Shown: in pieces, positions 42,976 to 52,196 of the stretch
Layout of the letters: each line of letters begins with the position of its first letter
Position numbering within the stretch: the first letter of the stretch is position 1
NCBI GenBank assembly: GCA_020634895.1
Contig: JACKAV010000002.1
Location: 186,001-250,000 of the forward strand
From: Anaerolineales bacterium
GTDB taxonomy: Bacteria; Chloroflexota; Anaerolineae; Anaerolineales; Villigracilaceae
Direction: 5' to 3'
Length of the DNA stretch: 64,000 bases
Program-made: the position numbers and the translations under genes
Notes under the pieces: generated by a model
What the model was told of the DNA's origin: nothing
The model's database searches: none
What the model saw: the letters and a program-made list of their open reading frames with translations, nothing else

Positions 42976-43790
42976 AAGCCACACAGCCAATATTGATCCT
43001 ATCCACTGGTCGTACAGGAACAATCTTTTTAGCGCGCCTATTTTCGGACTTATATCCATCATCAGTTGCCTCCTACCACGAGCGCGGGCAGTCTCGCCCG
43101 ATCCAAATCCTGACCAACCTGCACTTTTCGCATCTCTTCCCCAAAAGCGGTCTCAAAGCCGCATGGAAGTTGCTCAAAGGGAACGAAATCGAATCGTGCG
43201 AAAAGGATTTTCATATTGACGCAAACAATTTTCTCTATGGACTGGCTTCGCTAGCTCCGGAGCTTTACCCTAACTTAAAAGTGCTACACATCGTCCGCGA
43301 CCCGCGCGATTATGTGACGTCGCAATTAAATTTTTCTCGCCAGAAGAAGACGAGTTTCATTGGCAATTATCTTGTCCCATTTTGGCAGCCCAATCCTTTT
43401 CTGGTTGGCGAGTTACCGATCGCTAAAGCCCTCGGTTTTACCCGCTTTCAAAAATATTGCTGGGTGTGGGATTTCAAAAATCGCGTCATGTCCCAGTTGG
43501 CAAATACAAATACTCCTTATCTGTGTGTACGCTTTGAAGATCTATTTTCAAAGGAAACGGAAGTTGTCTTTGAAAAAATAACCTCTTTCTTGGGCTTACC
43601 GCCAATTAAAAATATTCACGAAAGATTTCGTGAACCTGCCAACACCTCCCAACCCACATTCTTTCCTGAATGGCATCAATGGAGCAATAAACAATCTGGT
43701 CAACTGCAGGTTTTATGCGGTACACAAATGCAGAAATACGGATATGGAACAGAACCGGAATGGATGGAAAAAATCCAAACAAAGCAATGA
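42972..43790 (+). CDS. Sulfotransferase-family protein
   Basis: 272 residues. PAPS-binding 5'-phosphosulfate loop STGRTGTIFLARLF at 11-24 and 3'-phosphate strand LHIVRDPRDYVTSQLN near 106-121, with Arg and Ser as in cytosolic and membrane sulfotransferases. Adds sulfate to a sugar or lipid hydroxyl in such operons, but acceptor is unknown. Overlaps both neighbours by four bases (ATGA). Confidence 0.85.
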   Translation: MKATQPILILSTGRTGTIFLARLFSDLYPSSVASYHERGQSRPIQILTNLHFSHLFPKSGLKAAWKLLKGNEIESCEKDFHIDANNFLYGLASLAPELYPNLKVLHIVRDPRDYVTSQLNFSRQKKTSFIGNYLVPFWQPNPFLVGELPIAKALGFTRFQKYCWVWDFKNRVMSQLANTNTPYLCVRFEDLFSKETEVVFEKITSFLGLPPIKNIHERFREPANTSQPTFFPEWHQWSNKQSGQLQVLCGTQMQKYGYGTEPEWMEKIQTKQ

Positions 43791-44767
43791 AAAAGAACAC
43801 TTTAATCTACATAACAAGCGGAATTCTTTCTGCAGGAATGCTTGCTTATTTATTATTTAATTTGGATTGGGAAATTCTCCACTTTGCTTTTTCAGATATT
43901 CACTGGGGCTGGCTGGGAATTGCCCTGCTAACCTATCTGGTCAACGTAGGGCTGCGCGCGCTGCGATTCTCCAATCTCATTTATTCCCGCCAAATTAACT
44001 GGCTGGACTTCGTGCCAGTTGCCTCTTTGCATAATATCCTGATGTATCTCATGCCTGCAAAAACAGGCGATGTGACTTACATCTTTTTTGCAAAAAATCG
44101 CCTCGATGTTTCCATTCATGAAGGGACCGCCACTCTGCTCGCCGCACGATACTATGATTTCGCAGTTGTCGCTTTTTTTCTAGCTGCCCTTCTACCTTTT
44201 GCCAAAAACGAAATGCCCAACTGGATATTCCAATCTTCCATTATTTTTTGTGTCATGGTTTTAATTGGAACAGTGGGCATTGTTCTATTTCTTCGCTTGA
44301 AAAAAACAAATATAAATATAGAAGAGCATCCTTTAGATAAGGAGAAATCTCTGCTGACGCGCCTAAACCGAACTTGGCTGAAATTCCTCCTCGGTTTGCG
44401 TGAAATACAATCGCATGGCGCACATTTACGTACAACTTTATTCACCGCCTTGATATGGCTTTGTATTTACATAAATTTCTATTCCGCTACAAAAAGCATG
44501 GGACTACCCGTGTCCTTTTATCATATTGTTATCATATCCATCGTGATGATCCCGCTTACCCTGCTGCCCTTGCAGGGCTTTGCCAACATCGGCACACATG
44601 AGGTAGGCTGGACCTCGGTTCTGGTCGCATTCAACTATCCCTACAAAACCGCGCTGGCAATCGCGGCAGGATCACATTTTGTTCTCCTTCTTTCAGTTCT
44701 CATATCAGGAGGTTTGGCATTCTCAGCCGCTACACTCATCAAATCCAAATTAGCGAGTAAAAAATGA
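43787..44767 (+). CDS. Flippase-like integral membrane protein (LPG synthase TM/AglD family)
   Basis: 326 residues from ATG 43787, whose ATGA overlaps the sulfotransferase stop; the longer frame reading back to 43715 is inside that gene. About eight helices; LMPAKTGDVTYIFFAKNR near 76-93 is the hallmark of the lysylphosphatidylglycerol synthetase TM/UPF0104 family. Members transport or modify lipid-linked groups. Confidence 0.85.
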   Translation: MKKNTLIYITSGILSAGMLAYLLFNLDWEILHFAFSDIHWGWLGIALLTYLVNVGLRALRFSNLIYSRQINWLDFVPVASLHNILMYLMPAKTGDVTYIFFAKNRLDVSIHEGTATLLAARYYDFAVVAFFLAALLPFAKNEMPNWIFQSSIIFCVMVLIGTVGIVLFLRLKKTNINIEEHPLDKEKSLLTRLNRTWLKFLLGLREIQSHGAHLRTTLFTALIWLCIYINFYSATKSMGLPVSFYHIVIISIVMIPLTLLPLQGFANIGTHEVGWTSVLVAFNYPYKTALAIAAGSHFVLLLSVLISGGLAFSAATLIKSKLASKK

Positions 44768-46326
44768 AAAATATATCCATAACCAACCTTAAAAATAATT
44801 CGTTAATCCTTGGTGAAAGGGAACTTATCATCACATTGCCATCCAAACCCATCCGTTATTACCGGCATGGATGGCAGTCATGGTCGCTTGCCGCGTGGAC
44901 AAACCTATCGCCGCTGCCAATTCAACAGCCTGCGATCTTTCACCCGCTGCAAACCGACGCCGTCTATGTGCGCGAAAAGAATCCGCATGGGTCGTGGGTT
45001 GGCGCGGTCGAGTTCGAGGATGGAAACATCATGCTGCTTGGAGCACTTGCCACAGACGCGCATGTGTTTCTGGTCGGGGATCAACTCAAAGGTCAGAGTG
45101 AGGCGGGGGAGATCGAGTGGCTGGTTGCTTACGGGCAGGAGAGTCGGGTCTTTGGGGAATATGTCGAGCAGCTGGGCATCCGCTTTGGACAGGCGGAGAA
45201 GAATCACATCCCCCGTGTGTGGTGTTCATGGTATAGCTTATATACAGCCATTGACGAAAAGCTATTGCACGAATCTTTTGACCTGTTGGGCAATCTCCCC
45301 TTTGATGTTTTGCAAGTGGACGATGGCTGGCAAAAGGATATTGGCGATTGGGAAGCGAACGAAAAATTTCCGTCGGGGATGGCTGCACTGGCAGAGAAGA
45401 TCAAATCCACAGGCAGACGCGCCGGTTTGTGGCTGGCGCCATTGCTCGCGGCAAAGTCGTCGCGCATGTTCCGCGAACACAACAACTGGTTGTTGCGCGA
45501 TGAAAAGGGACACCTCGTTTCTGCGGGATTCAATTGGGGACAGCAACTCTACGCCCTTGACACCACGCATCCTGACGTGACCGCGTGGCTGGTTGCGCTA
45601 ATGAAACAGGTGCGCCGCTGGGGTTTTGATTATTACAAACTTGACTTTTTATATGCTGGCGCGTTGAAGGGCAAACGTCACGTTGACATGCCGCGCGAGG
45701 CTGCGTACCGGGACTGCCTGCGTTATATGCGCGAAGCGATGGGAGAGGATTCCTTCTTCCTCACCTGCGGCACGCCTATTATCCCTGCACTTGGCATGTG
45801 TGACGCCATCCGCATCGGACCGGACGTTTCGCACGAGTGGGAAAGTTATCGCAATGAAAGCCTGCTGCGAAACTTCACCACACCCGGCACAAAGAACGCC
45901 ATCCGCACAGTGGTGCATCGGCTTTGGCTCAAGCCGCTTGTTCACATCGACCCGGATGTGGAGTATTTTGAATCAAAAGAGAATTCACTGGCGGAAGAAC
46001 ACAAACAGCAATTACAAGACCTTGCCTTGATCTGCGACTTTAAAGCAACATCCGATCTTCCACAATGGATGACTTCTCAGGAACGCGAGAACGTCCGCGC
46101 ATTTCTCACCGCCGAAACAGACGCGACCCAGATCAGCCGTTACGTTTATCAACTCGACGACCGCATCGTGGATTTCTCATCTGCGGTGGCGTTGCCCCAA
46201 CAGCCGCGCGGAATCAATGCTGTATGGGGAAATTTCCTTGGCTGGCTCGGAAACTGGAAATTTGTCCTGAAAATTTTAAAAATGCTGGATGACCGCGCCT
46301 TAAAAAAGCGGGTATCCAGAATCTAA
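44764..46326 (+). CDS. GH36-type alpha-galactosidase
   Basis: 520 residues with no signal peptide, so cytoplasmic. N-terminal beta-domain RYYRHGWQSWS, then a TIM barrel with VDDGWQKDIGDWEANEKFPSGM, nucleophile near 294 in YYKLDFLY and acid/base near 354 in IGPDVSHEW. GH36 enzymes release alpha-galactosyl residues. Shorter than Aga-type (700 aa). Its place at the end of a glycan-assembly operon, four-base overlap included, is unusual for a degradative enzyme. Confidence 0.87.
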   Translation: MKNISITNLKNNSLILGERELIITLPSKPIRYYRHGWQSWSLAAWTNLSPLPIQQPAIFHPLQTDAVYVREKNPHGSWVGAVEFEDGNIMLLGALATDAHVFLVGDQLKGQSEAGEIEWLVAYGQESRVFGEYVEQLGIRFGQAEKNHIPRVWCSWYSLYTAIDEKLLHESFDLLGNLPFDVLQVDDGWQKDIGDWEANEKFPSGMAALAEKIKSTGRRAGLWLAPLLAAKSSRMFREHNNWLLRDEKGHLVSAGFNWGQQLYALDTTHPDVTAWLVALMKQVRRWGFDYYKLDFLYAGALKGKRHVDMPREAAYRDCLRYMREAMGEDSFFLTCGTPIIPALGMCDAIRIGPDVSHEWESYRNESLLRNFTTPGTKNAIRTVVHRLWLKPLVHIDPDVEYFESKENSLAEEHKQQLQDLALICDFKATSDLPQWMTSQERENVRAFLTAETDATQISRYVYQLDDRIVDFSSAVALPQQPRGINAVWGNFLGWLGNWKFVLKILKMLDDRALKKRVSRI

Positions 46327-46333
46327 ACCAACA

Positions 46334-46365
46334 AAAAGCCGCTCGGTTTCGAGCGGCTTTTTGTT
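46334..46365. terminator. Bidirectional terminator
   Basis: AAAAGCCGCTCG / CGAGCGGCTTTT, 12 pairs, loop GTTT, T runs on both sides. Confidence 0.92.
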
Positions 46366-46701
46366 TTATCCAAATAGAGCGTCTGTTTTCGCCGCCATGA
46401 CGAAATCGTTCTGATGCAACCCATTGACCACGTGCGTCCACCATTGCACGGTGACCCTCCCCCACTCCAATACGATGAGCGGATGATGATCTTCCTTTTC
46501 AGCGGTCATTGCAATTTTGGTTGCAAAGTCAACTGCTTCAACGTAATTCTTTAACTTGAAGATTCGCTGCAATCGTTTAACACCGTCGACATCTACAAGC
46601 TCCCATTCAGGGACTTGCGATAGAAACTTGGCAACTTCCGCATCAGCCAACGCGGAATCGCCTTTACGGCAGGGAATGCACTTTCCGTCAACCAATTCCA
46701 C
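46366..46701 (-). CDS. 4a-hydroxytetrahydrobiopterin dehydratase (PCD/DCoH-like)
   Basis: 111 residues from GTG 46701, sharing one base with the tal-pgi stop. Catalytic His motifs EDHHPLIVLEWGRVTVQWWTH and GLHQNDFVMAAK fit pterin-4a-carbinolamine dehydratase. No aromatic amino acid hydroxylase gene is in view; bacterial PCD homologues also serve in molybdopterin/pterin metabolism. N-terminal CxxC (CIPC) is an extra feature common in short PCD homologues. Confidence 0.9.
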   Translation of the reverse strand: MELVDGKCIPCRKGDSALADAEVAKFLSQVPEWELVDVDGVKRLQRIFKLKNYVEAVDFATKIAMTAEKEDHHPLIVLEWGRVTVQWWTHVVNGLHQNDFVMAAKTDALFG

Positions 46702-49391
46702 TACGACAACGCCTTGATATCTTCCGGCTTCGAGAGATGGATTCGCAGCGTTTTGCGTCCCGCCGCCTTGAGGGCTTCGTAGTCGCCCAATGCTTGGGCG
46801 CGGATAAGTGTTCCAAAGGTCAAGCCCTGAGTCGGAATATCCATATCCACTTCGGCATCATAGACAAATTGAATGAACCGACCTTTATTCGGTCCGCCTT
46901 TGTGGAACTGTCCGGTTGAATGTTGAAAGCGCGGACCAAAGCCAGCCGTCACCGGCAGTTTTGTCTTGGCGCGAATTGAACGGCGCAATTCCTGAATGGC
47001 TTCGATCATTTCAGAATTGCGCGGCAAATAGGCATTGATGGTAACAAATTCGCCCGATTGCGGGTCAGCCAAAAATTCATCAATGGCTTTCTGCGCATCT
47101 TTGAACTCCACCAGGTCAGCTTCAGCGAGTTTGCCCGTTGCCTGATAATCTTTGATCTTCGCAATGGTGCGAAGTTTGCTATCCTGCACGTCGGGCTGGT
47201 CGAAGGCGTTAATTCCCAGAATATGACAAGCAGTCGAAATCGCGATCTCCCAGCGGAAGAATTCCACGCCTGCCTCATACGGGTCAACAACGGGGAATTC
47301 GATCACGGGGAAGCCAACCTTCTTCAACTCAGAAACACCCGCCTCCAATTCGCCGTCACTCTTGAGGTAAACGAACAAACGATCATCGCCATAATCCTCC
47401 GGTTTGCCAAGCGGTTCCAATGCCACAGGCAGGATACCCTTCCCATGCTTACCGCTCGACTCTGCGATGACTTGTTCCACCCAACCCGCCAAAGCGGACA
47501 CTTGCGCATCAGCCAGGACTGTGAGCTTGTCTCTGCCCATCAAAGCGGATTCTGCAATGAGAGCGCCCAGCGCAACTCCGGGGTTACGCGCCGCAGGGAC
47601 ATCCGCCAGCGACTGGCTGCGCATTAAATCCGCATTGCCAAGCAGCTTATCGAAATCCATACCAAGCAGAGCAGCGGGCACAAGACCAAAATCCGTCAGT
47701 GCGGAGAATCGTCCGCCCACGTTGGGGTCGGCGTTGAAGACTTTACGGAAGCCGCGCTCTTCAGCCATCTTTTGCAGAGAGGTTCCGGGGTCGGTGGTCA
47801 CAATAAAACGTGAACCGTCGCCATTGCTCAACTCCCAAAGATAATCGAACGCCGCCATCATTTCAGCCGTTCCGCCGGATTTGCTGGCGATAATATACAG
47901 AGCCTTATCGGGCGGATAATCCTTCACGGTTTGCGCCACCTGCTGCGGGTCTGTGGAGTCGAGAATGGCAAGCGAGAGTTTTGCATCCACGCCAAATTTT
48001 GCGAGGAGAGAACTCAGCACTTCAGCCGTCAACGATGAACCGCCCATGCCGATGACAAGCACACGGTCAATGCCTTCGTCGTGGACTTGTTTTGCGAAGG
48101 ACAGATAACCATCCAACCGCTTACGCGCATCTTCGACAGAGTCCAACCAGCCGAGACGTTTTGCAGCTTCGGCTTGACCATCGGGATCGTCCGCGCCTGC
48201 CCAGAGCGTGACGTCGTGATCCCAAAGACGCTTGGGGAAGGAATTCATTTCGAGCTGAGATAAGCGCTCAGAAACTGAGTCAAACAAAGGTCCAAGTGAA
48301 GAGGCGGCGGATTTACGTCGTTCGTCAATGGTTTCAAGCAGACTCTTGAACGCATCCTCAAACGCCTTTACGCCTTCCTCCTCCAACTCCTGTGTGACCG
48401 TGCTCATCGAAACGCCAATCGCTTTGAGATCCACGAATATTTTTTGCACGCCGTCGAGATCGCGAGTGATGGTCATGGTCGAAGTGCCGTGATCGCGGAA
48501 GGCATCGAGCGTGGCGGGCGGAACCGTGTTGACAGTATCAGGACCGATAAGTTCATCCACATAAAGCGTATCGGAGTATTTCGGATTCTTCGTGCCTGTG
48601 GATGCCCACAACGGACGCTGCACACGCGCGCGAAAACGCGCCTTGAGTGTTGCGAAACGCGGAGACGTAAAAATGGATTCAAACTGCTCGTACGCAAGTT
48701 TGGCATTTGCAACCGCAGCCTTGCCGCGCAGTGGAGAATCTTCAGCGAGCTTGGGGTCAACTTTTGAATCGACACGCGAAACGAAGAACGACGCGACCGA
48801 GGCAACGTGATGAACCGGCAGGTCTTTTCCCACGCGGTCTTCAAGCCCCAAAAGATAGGCATCCATCACTTCGGCATAACGTGAGAGCGAAAAGATGAGC
48901 GTCACATTGACGTTGATGCCCGCCGCAATGCTGGTGCGAATGGCGGGAATCCCTTCTTTTGTTGCGGGGATCTTCACCATCAAATTGGGTCGGTTGACGC
49001 GATCCCAAAGTTCCTGCGCCTGTTTGATGGTGCCATCCGTATCACGCGCCAACAGCGGACTGACCTCAATGCTCACAAAGCCATCGCCGCCACCGGTTTC
49101 ATCGTATAACGGGCGAAACAGATCGCAGGCAGCCTGAATATCTTCAACTGCCAACTGCCAGAAAATACGCTCCGCATCCCAACCCGCCCATGCAAGCGGA
49201 ATGAGAGCCGCGTCATAATCATTCGTCTTTGCGATCGCATTCTGAAAGATGCTCGGGTTCGAAGTCACGCCGCGGATATCGCCGCGGTCGATCATGGCTT
49301 TGAGCTCACCGTTCACCAGCAGCTTGCGCTGGATATTGTCATACCAAAGGGATTGCCCAAGAGCCGTAAGTTTTTTAATTGTTTCCGACAT
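46701..49391 (-). CDS. Bifunctional transaldolase / glucose-6-phosphate isomerase
   Basis: 896 residues, a natural fusion. Transaldolase at about 1-370 with Schiff-base Lys near 138 (NLMVKIPATKEG) and SNPSIFQNAIAKT; isomerase at about 395-896 with GMGGSSLTAEVL, SKSGGTAEMMAAF and ESSGKHGKGILPV. Both halves retain their motifs. Transaldolase moves dihydroxyacetone units; isomerase interconverts glucose- and fructose-6-phosphate. AAGGAG lies upstream of the ATG. Leads an operon with rpiB on the same strand and tkt nearby. Confidence 0.93.
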   Translation of the reverse strand: MSETIKKLTALGQSLWYDNIQRKLLVNGELKAMIDRGDIRGVTSNPSIFQNAIAKTNDYDAALIPLAWAGWDAERIFWQLAVEDIQAACDLFRPLYDETGGGDGFVSIEVSPLLARDTDGTIKQAQELWDRVNRPNLMVKIPATKEGIPAIRTSIAAGINVNVTLIFSLSRYAEVMDAYLLGLEDRVGKDLPVHHVASVASFFVSRVDSKVDPKLAEDSPLRGKAAVANAKLAYEQFESIFTSPRFATLKARFRARVQRPLWASTGTKNPKYSDTLYVDELIGPDTVNTVPPATLDAFRDHGTSTMTITRDLDGVQKIFVDLKAIGVSMSTVTQELEEEGVKAFEDAFKSLLETIDERRKSAASSLGPLFDSVSERLSQLEMNSFPKRLWDHDVTLWAGADDPDGQAEAAKRLGWLDSVEDARKRLDGYLSFAKQVHDEGIDRVLVIGMGGSSLTAEVLSSLLAKFGVDAKLSLAILDSTDPQQVAQTVKDYPPDKALYIIASKSGGTAEMMAAFDYLWELSNGDGSRFIVTTDPGTSLQKMAEERGFRKVFNADPNVGGRFSALTDFGLVPAALLGMDFDKLLGNADLMRSQSLADVPAARNPGVALGALIAESALMGRDKLTVLADAQVSALAGWVEQVIAESSGKHGKGILPVALEPLGKPEDYGDDRLFVYLKSDGELEAGVSELKKVGFPVIEFPVVDPYEAGVEFFRWEIAISTACHILGINAFDQPDVQDSKLRTIAKIKDYQATGKLAEADLVEFKDAQKAIDEFLADPQSGEFVTINAYLPRNSEMIEAIQELRRSIRAKTKLPVTAGFGPRFQHSTGQFHKGGPNKGRFIQFVYDAEVDMDIPTQGLTFGTLIRAQALGDYEALKAAGRKTLRIHLSKPEDIKALS

Positions 49392-49449
49392 GTTAAGTAT
49401 TGCTCCTTAAAATCGCACAACTCATAATGAGTGACGCATAAATTGTACG

Positions 49450-49917
49450 TCACTCATTATGGCTTTCGTCTTCCATTTTTTTGATCTTGCCGACTCGCCG
49501 CGAAAAACGTTCGCCGCCAACATCATTCCCCAAATAATGCGCGCTCAAAAATGCAGGCACAAGCACTTTTACAAGTTCCGGTCCGATCACGCGCCCGCCA
49601 AGACACATCACGTTCATCGCATCGTGCATCACGCCCTGTGCGGCGGAATACGTGTCGTGGCAGATCGAGGCGTAAATCCCCTTCATTTTGTTGGCGGCAA
49701 TTGCGGCGCCGATCCCCGAACCGCAGATCAAAATTCCGCGTTCGGCTTCGCCACTCTGAATCTTCTCGCCAACCTTTTTTGTAAAATCAGGAAAGTCCAC
49801 AGCGTCCGCGCTGAACGTCCCCACGTCGATCACTTCATGTCCAAGCGCTTCAACAGACTTAACCACAACATCCTTCAACGGAAAGCCCCCATGATCGCAA
49901 CCAACTGCTACTTTCAT
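49450..49917 (-). CDS. rpiB: Ribose-5-phosphate isomerase B
   Basis: 155 residues from ATG 49917 (GAGAGGA just upstream). MKVAVGCDHGGFPLK, catalytic Cys loop LICGSGIGAAIAANK, and CLGGRVIGPELVKVLVPAFL. Interconverts ribulose- and ribose-5-phosphate. Lies between tkt and the Tal-Pgi fusion. RpiB family also includes allose-6-phosphate isomerases. Confidence 0.93.
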   Translation of the reverse strand: MKVAVGCDHGGFPLKDVVVKSVEALGHEVIDVGTFSADAVDFPDFTKKVGEKIQSGEAERGILICGSGIGAAIAANKMKGIYASICHDTYSAAQGVMHDAMNVMCLGGRVIGPELVKVLVPAFLSAHYLGNDVGGERFSRRVGKIKKMEDESHNE

Positions 49918-49930
49918 TTGTCCTCTCAAA

Positions 49931-50140
49931 TTAAAACCAGTTCGCGCCGATCAAAATCTCAACTCCGCGAATGAACATAAAAATTCCCACGGCAAAATAG
50001 ACGATCCTTGCAACTGTGTCACCAAACATCATATTCAATAATTTACCGGTCCGCGTCACAATACGCCAGTTCAGAGCAGCGCCAAGCATAGCCAGAACGC
50101 CAAAGAGGATCAGAATAAAACCAGGAGTAGACATCTCCAC
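49931..50140 (-). CDS. Small two-helix membrane protein
   Basis: 69 residues from GTG 50140 (AGAGG five bases upstream); an ATG two codons later is too near any ribosome site. Helices near 7-25 and 43-62 with a central GK-LLNMMFGDTVAR segment. Its shape recalls Imm17-type small proteins, but the match is weak. Lies between rpiB and tkt with 8-13 base gaps, so cotranscribed. Confidence 0.6.
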   Translation of the reverse strand: MEMSTPGFILILFGVLAMLGAALNWRIVTRTGKLLNMMFGDTVARIVYFAVGIFMFIRGVEILIGANWF

Positions 50141-50148
50141 GGTTACCT

Positions 50149-52113
50149 CTACAATTCTTTTGCTTTTGCTACCACATTATCGACTGTAAAACCGAATTGC
50201 TCGAAGATGACCTTCGCCGGAGCGGATGCGCCAAAATGGTCGATGCAAATACAGGACTTTGCGTATCGTTCCCAGCCGAGGCTTGCCCCAGCTTCGACAG
50301 CGAGTCTCTTCTGGATATTTTTCGGCAGCACCGACTCGCGATAGGCTTCATCCTGTTTCTCGAACAGTTCCCAACTCGGGAAGGAAACCACGCGGACGCC
50401 TTTACCTTCTTCCGCCAATTTCTTCGCCGCCTCAAGCACAAGGCTGACCTCCGAGCCGGTCGCCATAAGGATCATCTCAGGCGTGCCGAAATCCTTCAAC
50501 ACATAAGCGCCTTTTTCAACCATCGCCGGAGATTCCAAGGTCGGCAGGGCTTGGCGGGTCAACGCCAATACAGTTGGACCATCACGCCGCGAGATCGCGA
50601 TCTTCCATGCTTGCGCTGTCTCGTTGGCATCTGCCGGGCGAAGCACGACCAGATTGGGGATCAATCGCAATGACGTTAGATGTTCGACTGGCTGGTGTGT
50701 CGGACCATCCTCACCCAAACCGATCGAGTCATGAGTGAAAACGAAAATGGAGGGGTAATGGGAAAGTGCCGCCAAACGAATCGGGGGGCGCATGTAATCG
50801 GCAAAGACAAGGAACGTCCCGCCATAAGGAATCACTCCGCCGAAAACCGCCATGCCGTTCAGAATAGATCCCATTGCGTGTTCACGCACGCCAAAATGGA
50901 AATTACGTCCTTCGTACGAATCCTTTTGGAAGGCAGGCACACCATTGATCATCGTATTGTTCGATGGAGCAAGGTCCGCTGAGCCGCCAATGAGTTCGGG
51001 GATCTTCGGCGCCAACGCGTTGATCACCTTGCCCGAAGCTGCACGAGACGCCATTCCCTTTTCGTCCACGGGGAAGGTTGGCAGCGCAGAGTCCCAGCCA
51101 TCGGGGAGTTTTCCCATCAAACGCCGGTTCAACTCAGCCCCAAGTTCGGGGAAGAGGCGCGAATAGGCTTCGCGACGCATTTTCCAATCGGCTTCCAATT
51201 CACGTCCGCGGTCAACAGCTTTGCGATAGAAATTCAATACGTCTTCAGGAATAAGGAAACGCGGCTCTTTCGGCCACCCAAGGTTGTCTTTTGCAGCGTT
51301 GAGCTCTTCGTCGCCGAGAGGTTCACCGTGCGCCTTTTGCGTCCCCTGACGGTGCGGCGCACCATAACCAATGATCGTGTGGCAAAGGATCAGCGAGGGA
51401 CGCGGGTCGGCTTTGGCTGCCTTGATGGCTTTATCAATGGCATCTACATCGTTGCCGTCTTCCACATGCTGGATATGCCAGCCGTAGGCTTCGAACCGCT
51501 TGGCGCGGTCTTCAGTGAAAGCCAGGTCAGTGGAGCCGTCGATGGAGATATGGTTGTTATCGTAAAGATAAATGAGTCGCCCTAGAGAGAGATGTCCTGC
51601 CAATGAAGCCGCTTCAGAAGCAACACCTTCCATCAGGTCGCCATCAGTGACGATGGCGTAAATGTATGTGTCGAAAATATCATGCCCCGGCTTGTTGAAC
51701 GTAGCAGCAAGATGCGACGCGGCAATTGCCATCCCCACACCATTTGCAAATCCCTGCCCAAGCGGACCGGTGGTCACTTCCACGCCGGGCGTCAGCCCAT
51801 ATTCCGGGTGACCGGGTGTGATGCTCCCCCATTGCCGGAAATTCTGTATCTGTTCGAGAGGTAGGTCGTATCCGGTCAGGTGGAGAAGAGAGTATAGAAG
51901 CATGGAACCATGCCCACCCGAAAGAACGAAGCGGTCGCGTCCCATCCATTTTGGGTTGCGGGGATTATGCCGCAGGTGTCGAGTCCAGAGAGTGTACGCA
52001 ATGGCGGCGGTTCCCATCGGCAAGCCAGGGTGACCAGAGTTGGCTTTTTGAACGCCGTCCGCGGAGAGGAAGCGAAGTGTATTAATGGAACGGTCTTGAA
52101 GGTCTGATGTCAT
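50149..52113 (-). CDS. tkt: Transketolase
   Basis: 654 residues, usual length. ThDP-binding GDGDLMEG-type motif seen as VTDGDLMEGVASEAASLAGH, N-terminal KANSGHPGLPMG, HGSMLLYSLLHLTGY, GPLGQGFANGVGMA, and central FTHDSIGLGEDGPTHQPVEHL. Exchanges two-carbon units in the pentose phosphate pathway. Start overlaps the intergenic region with the divergent cNMP gene; AGGA precedes the ATG. Confidence 0.96.
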   Translation of the reverse strand: MTSDLQDRSINTLRFLSADGVQKANSGHPGLPMGTAAIAYTLWTRHLRHNPRNPKWMGRDRFVLSGGHGSMLLYSLLHLTGYDLPLEQIQNFRQWGSITPGHPEYGLTPGVEVTTGPLGQGFANGVGMAIAASHLAATFNKPGHDIFDTYIYAIVTDGDLMEGVASEAASLAGHLSLGRLIYLYDNNHISIDGSTDLAFTEDRAKRFEAYGWHIQHVEDGNDVDAIDKAIKAAKADPRPSLILCHTIIGYGAPHRQGTQKAHGEPLGDEELNAAKDNLGWPKEPRFLIPEDVLNFYRKAVDRGRELEADWKMRREAYSRLFPELGAELNRRLMGKLPDGWDSALPTFPVDEKGMASRAASGKVINALAPKIPELIGGSADLAPSNNTMINGVPAFQKDSYEGRNFHFGVREHAMGSILNGMAVFGGVIPYGGTFLVFADYMRPPIRLAALSHYPSIFVFTHDSIGLGEDGPTHQPVEHLTSLRLIPNLVVLRPADANETAQAWKIAISRRDGPTVLALTRQALPTLESPAMVEKGAYVLKDFGTPEMILMATGSEVSLVLEAAKKLAEEGKGVRVVSFPSWELFEKQDEAYRESVLPKNIQKRLAVEAGASLGWERYAKSCICIDHFGASAPAKVIFEQFGFTVDNVVAKAKEL

Positions 52114-52196
52114 GTTTTATTCCTGATGATTAGGTTAATTTCTATTTTACCAAACGATGTTATGCTTTGATGAAATTTCAATTAGGAGGCTGTGAG

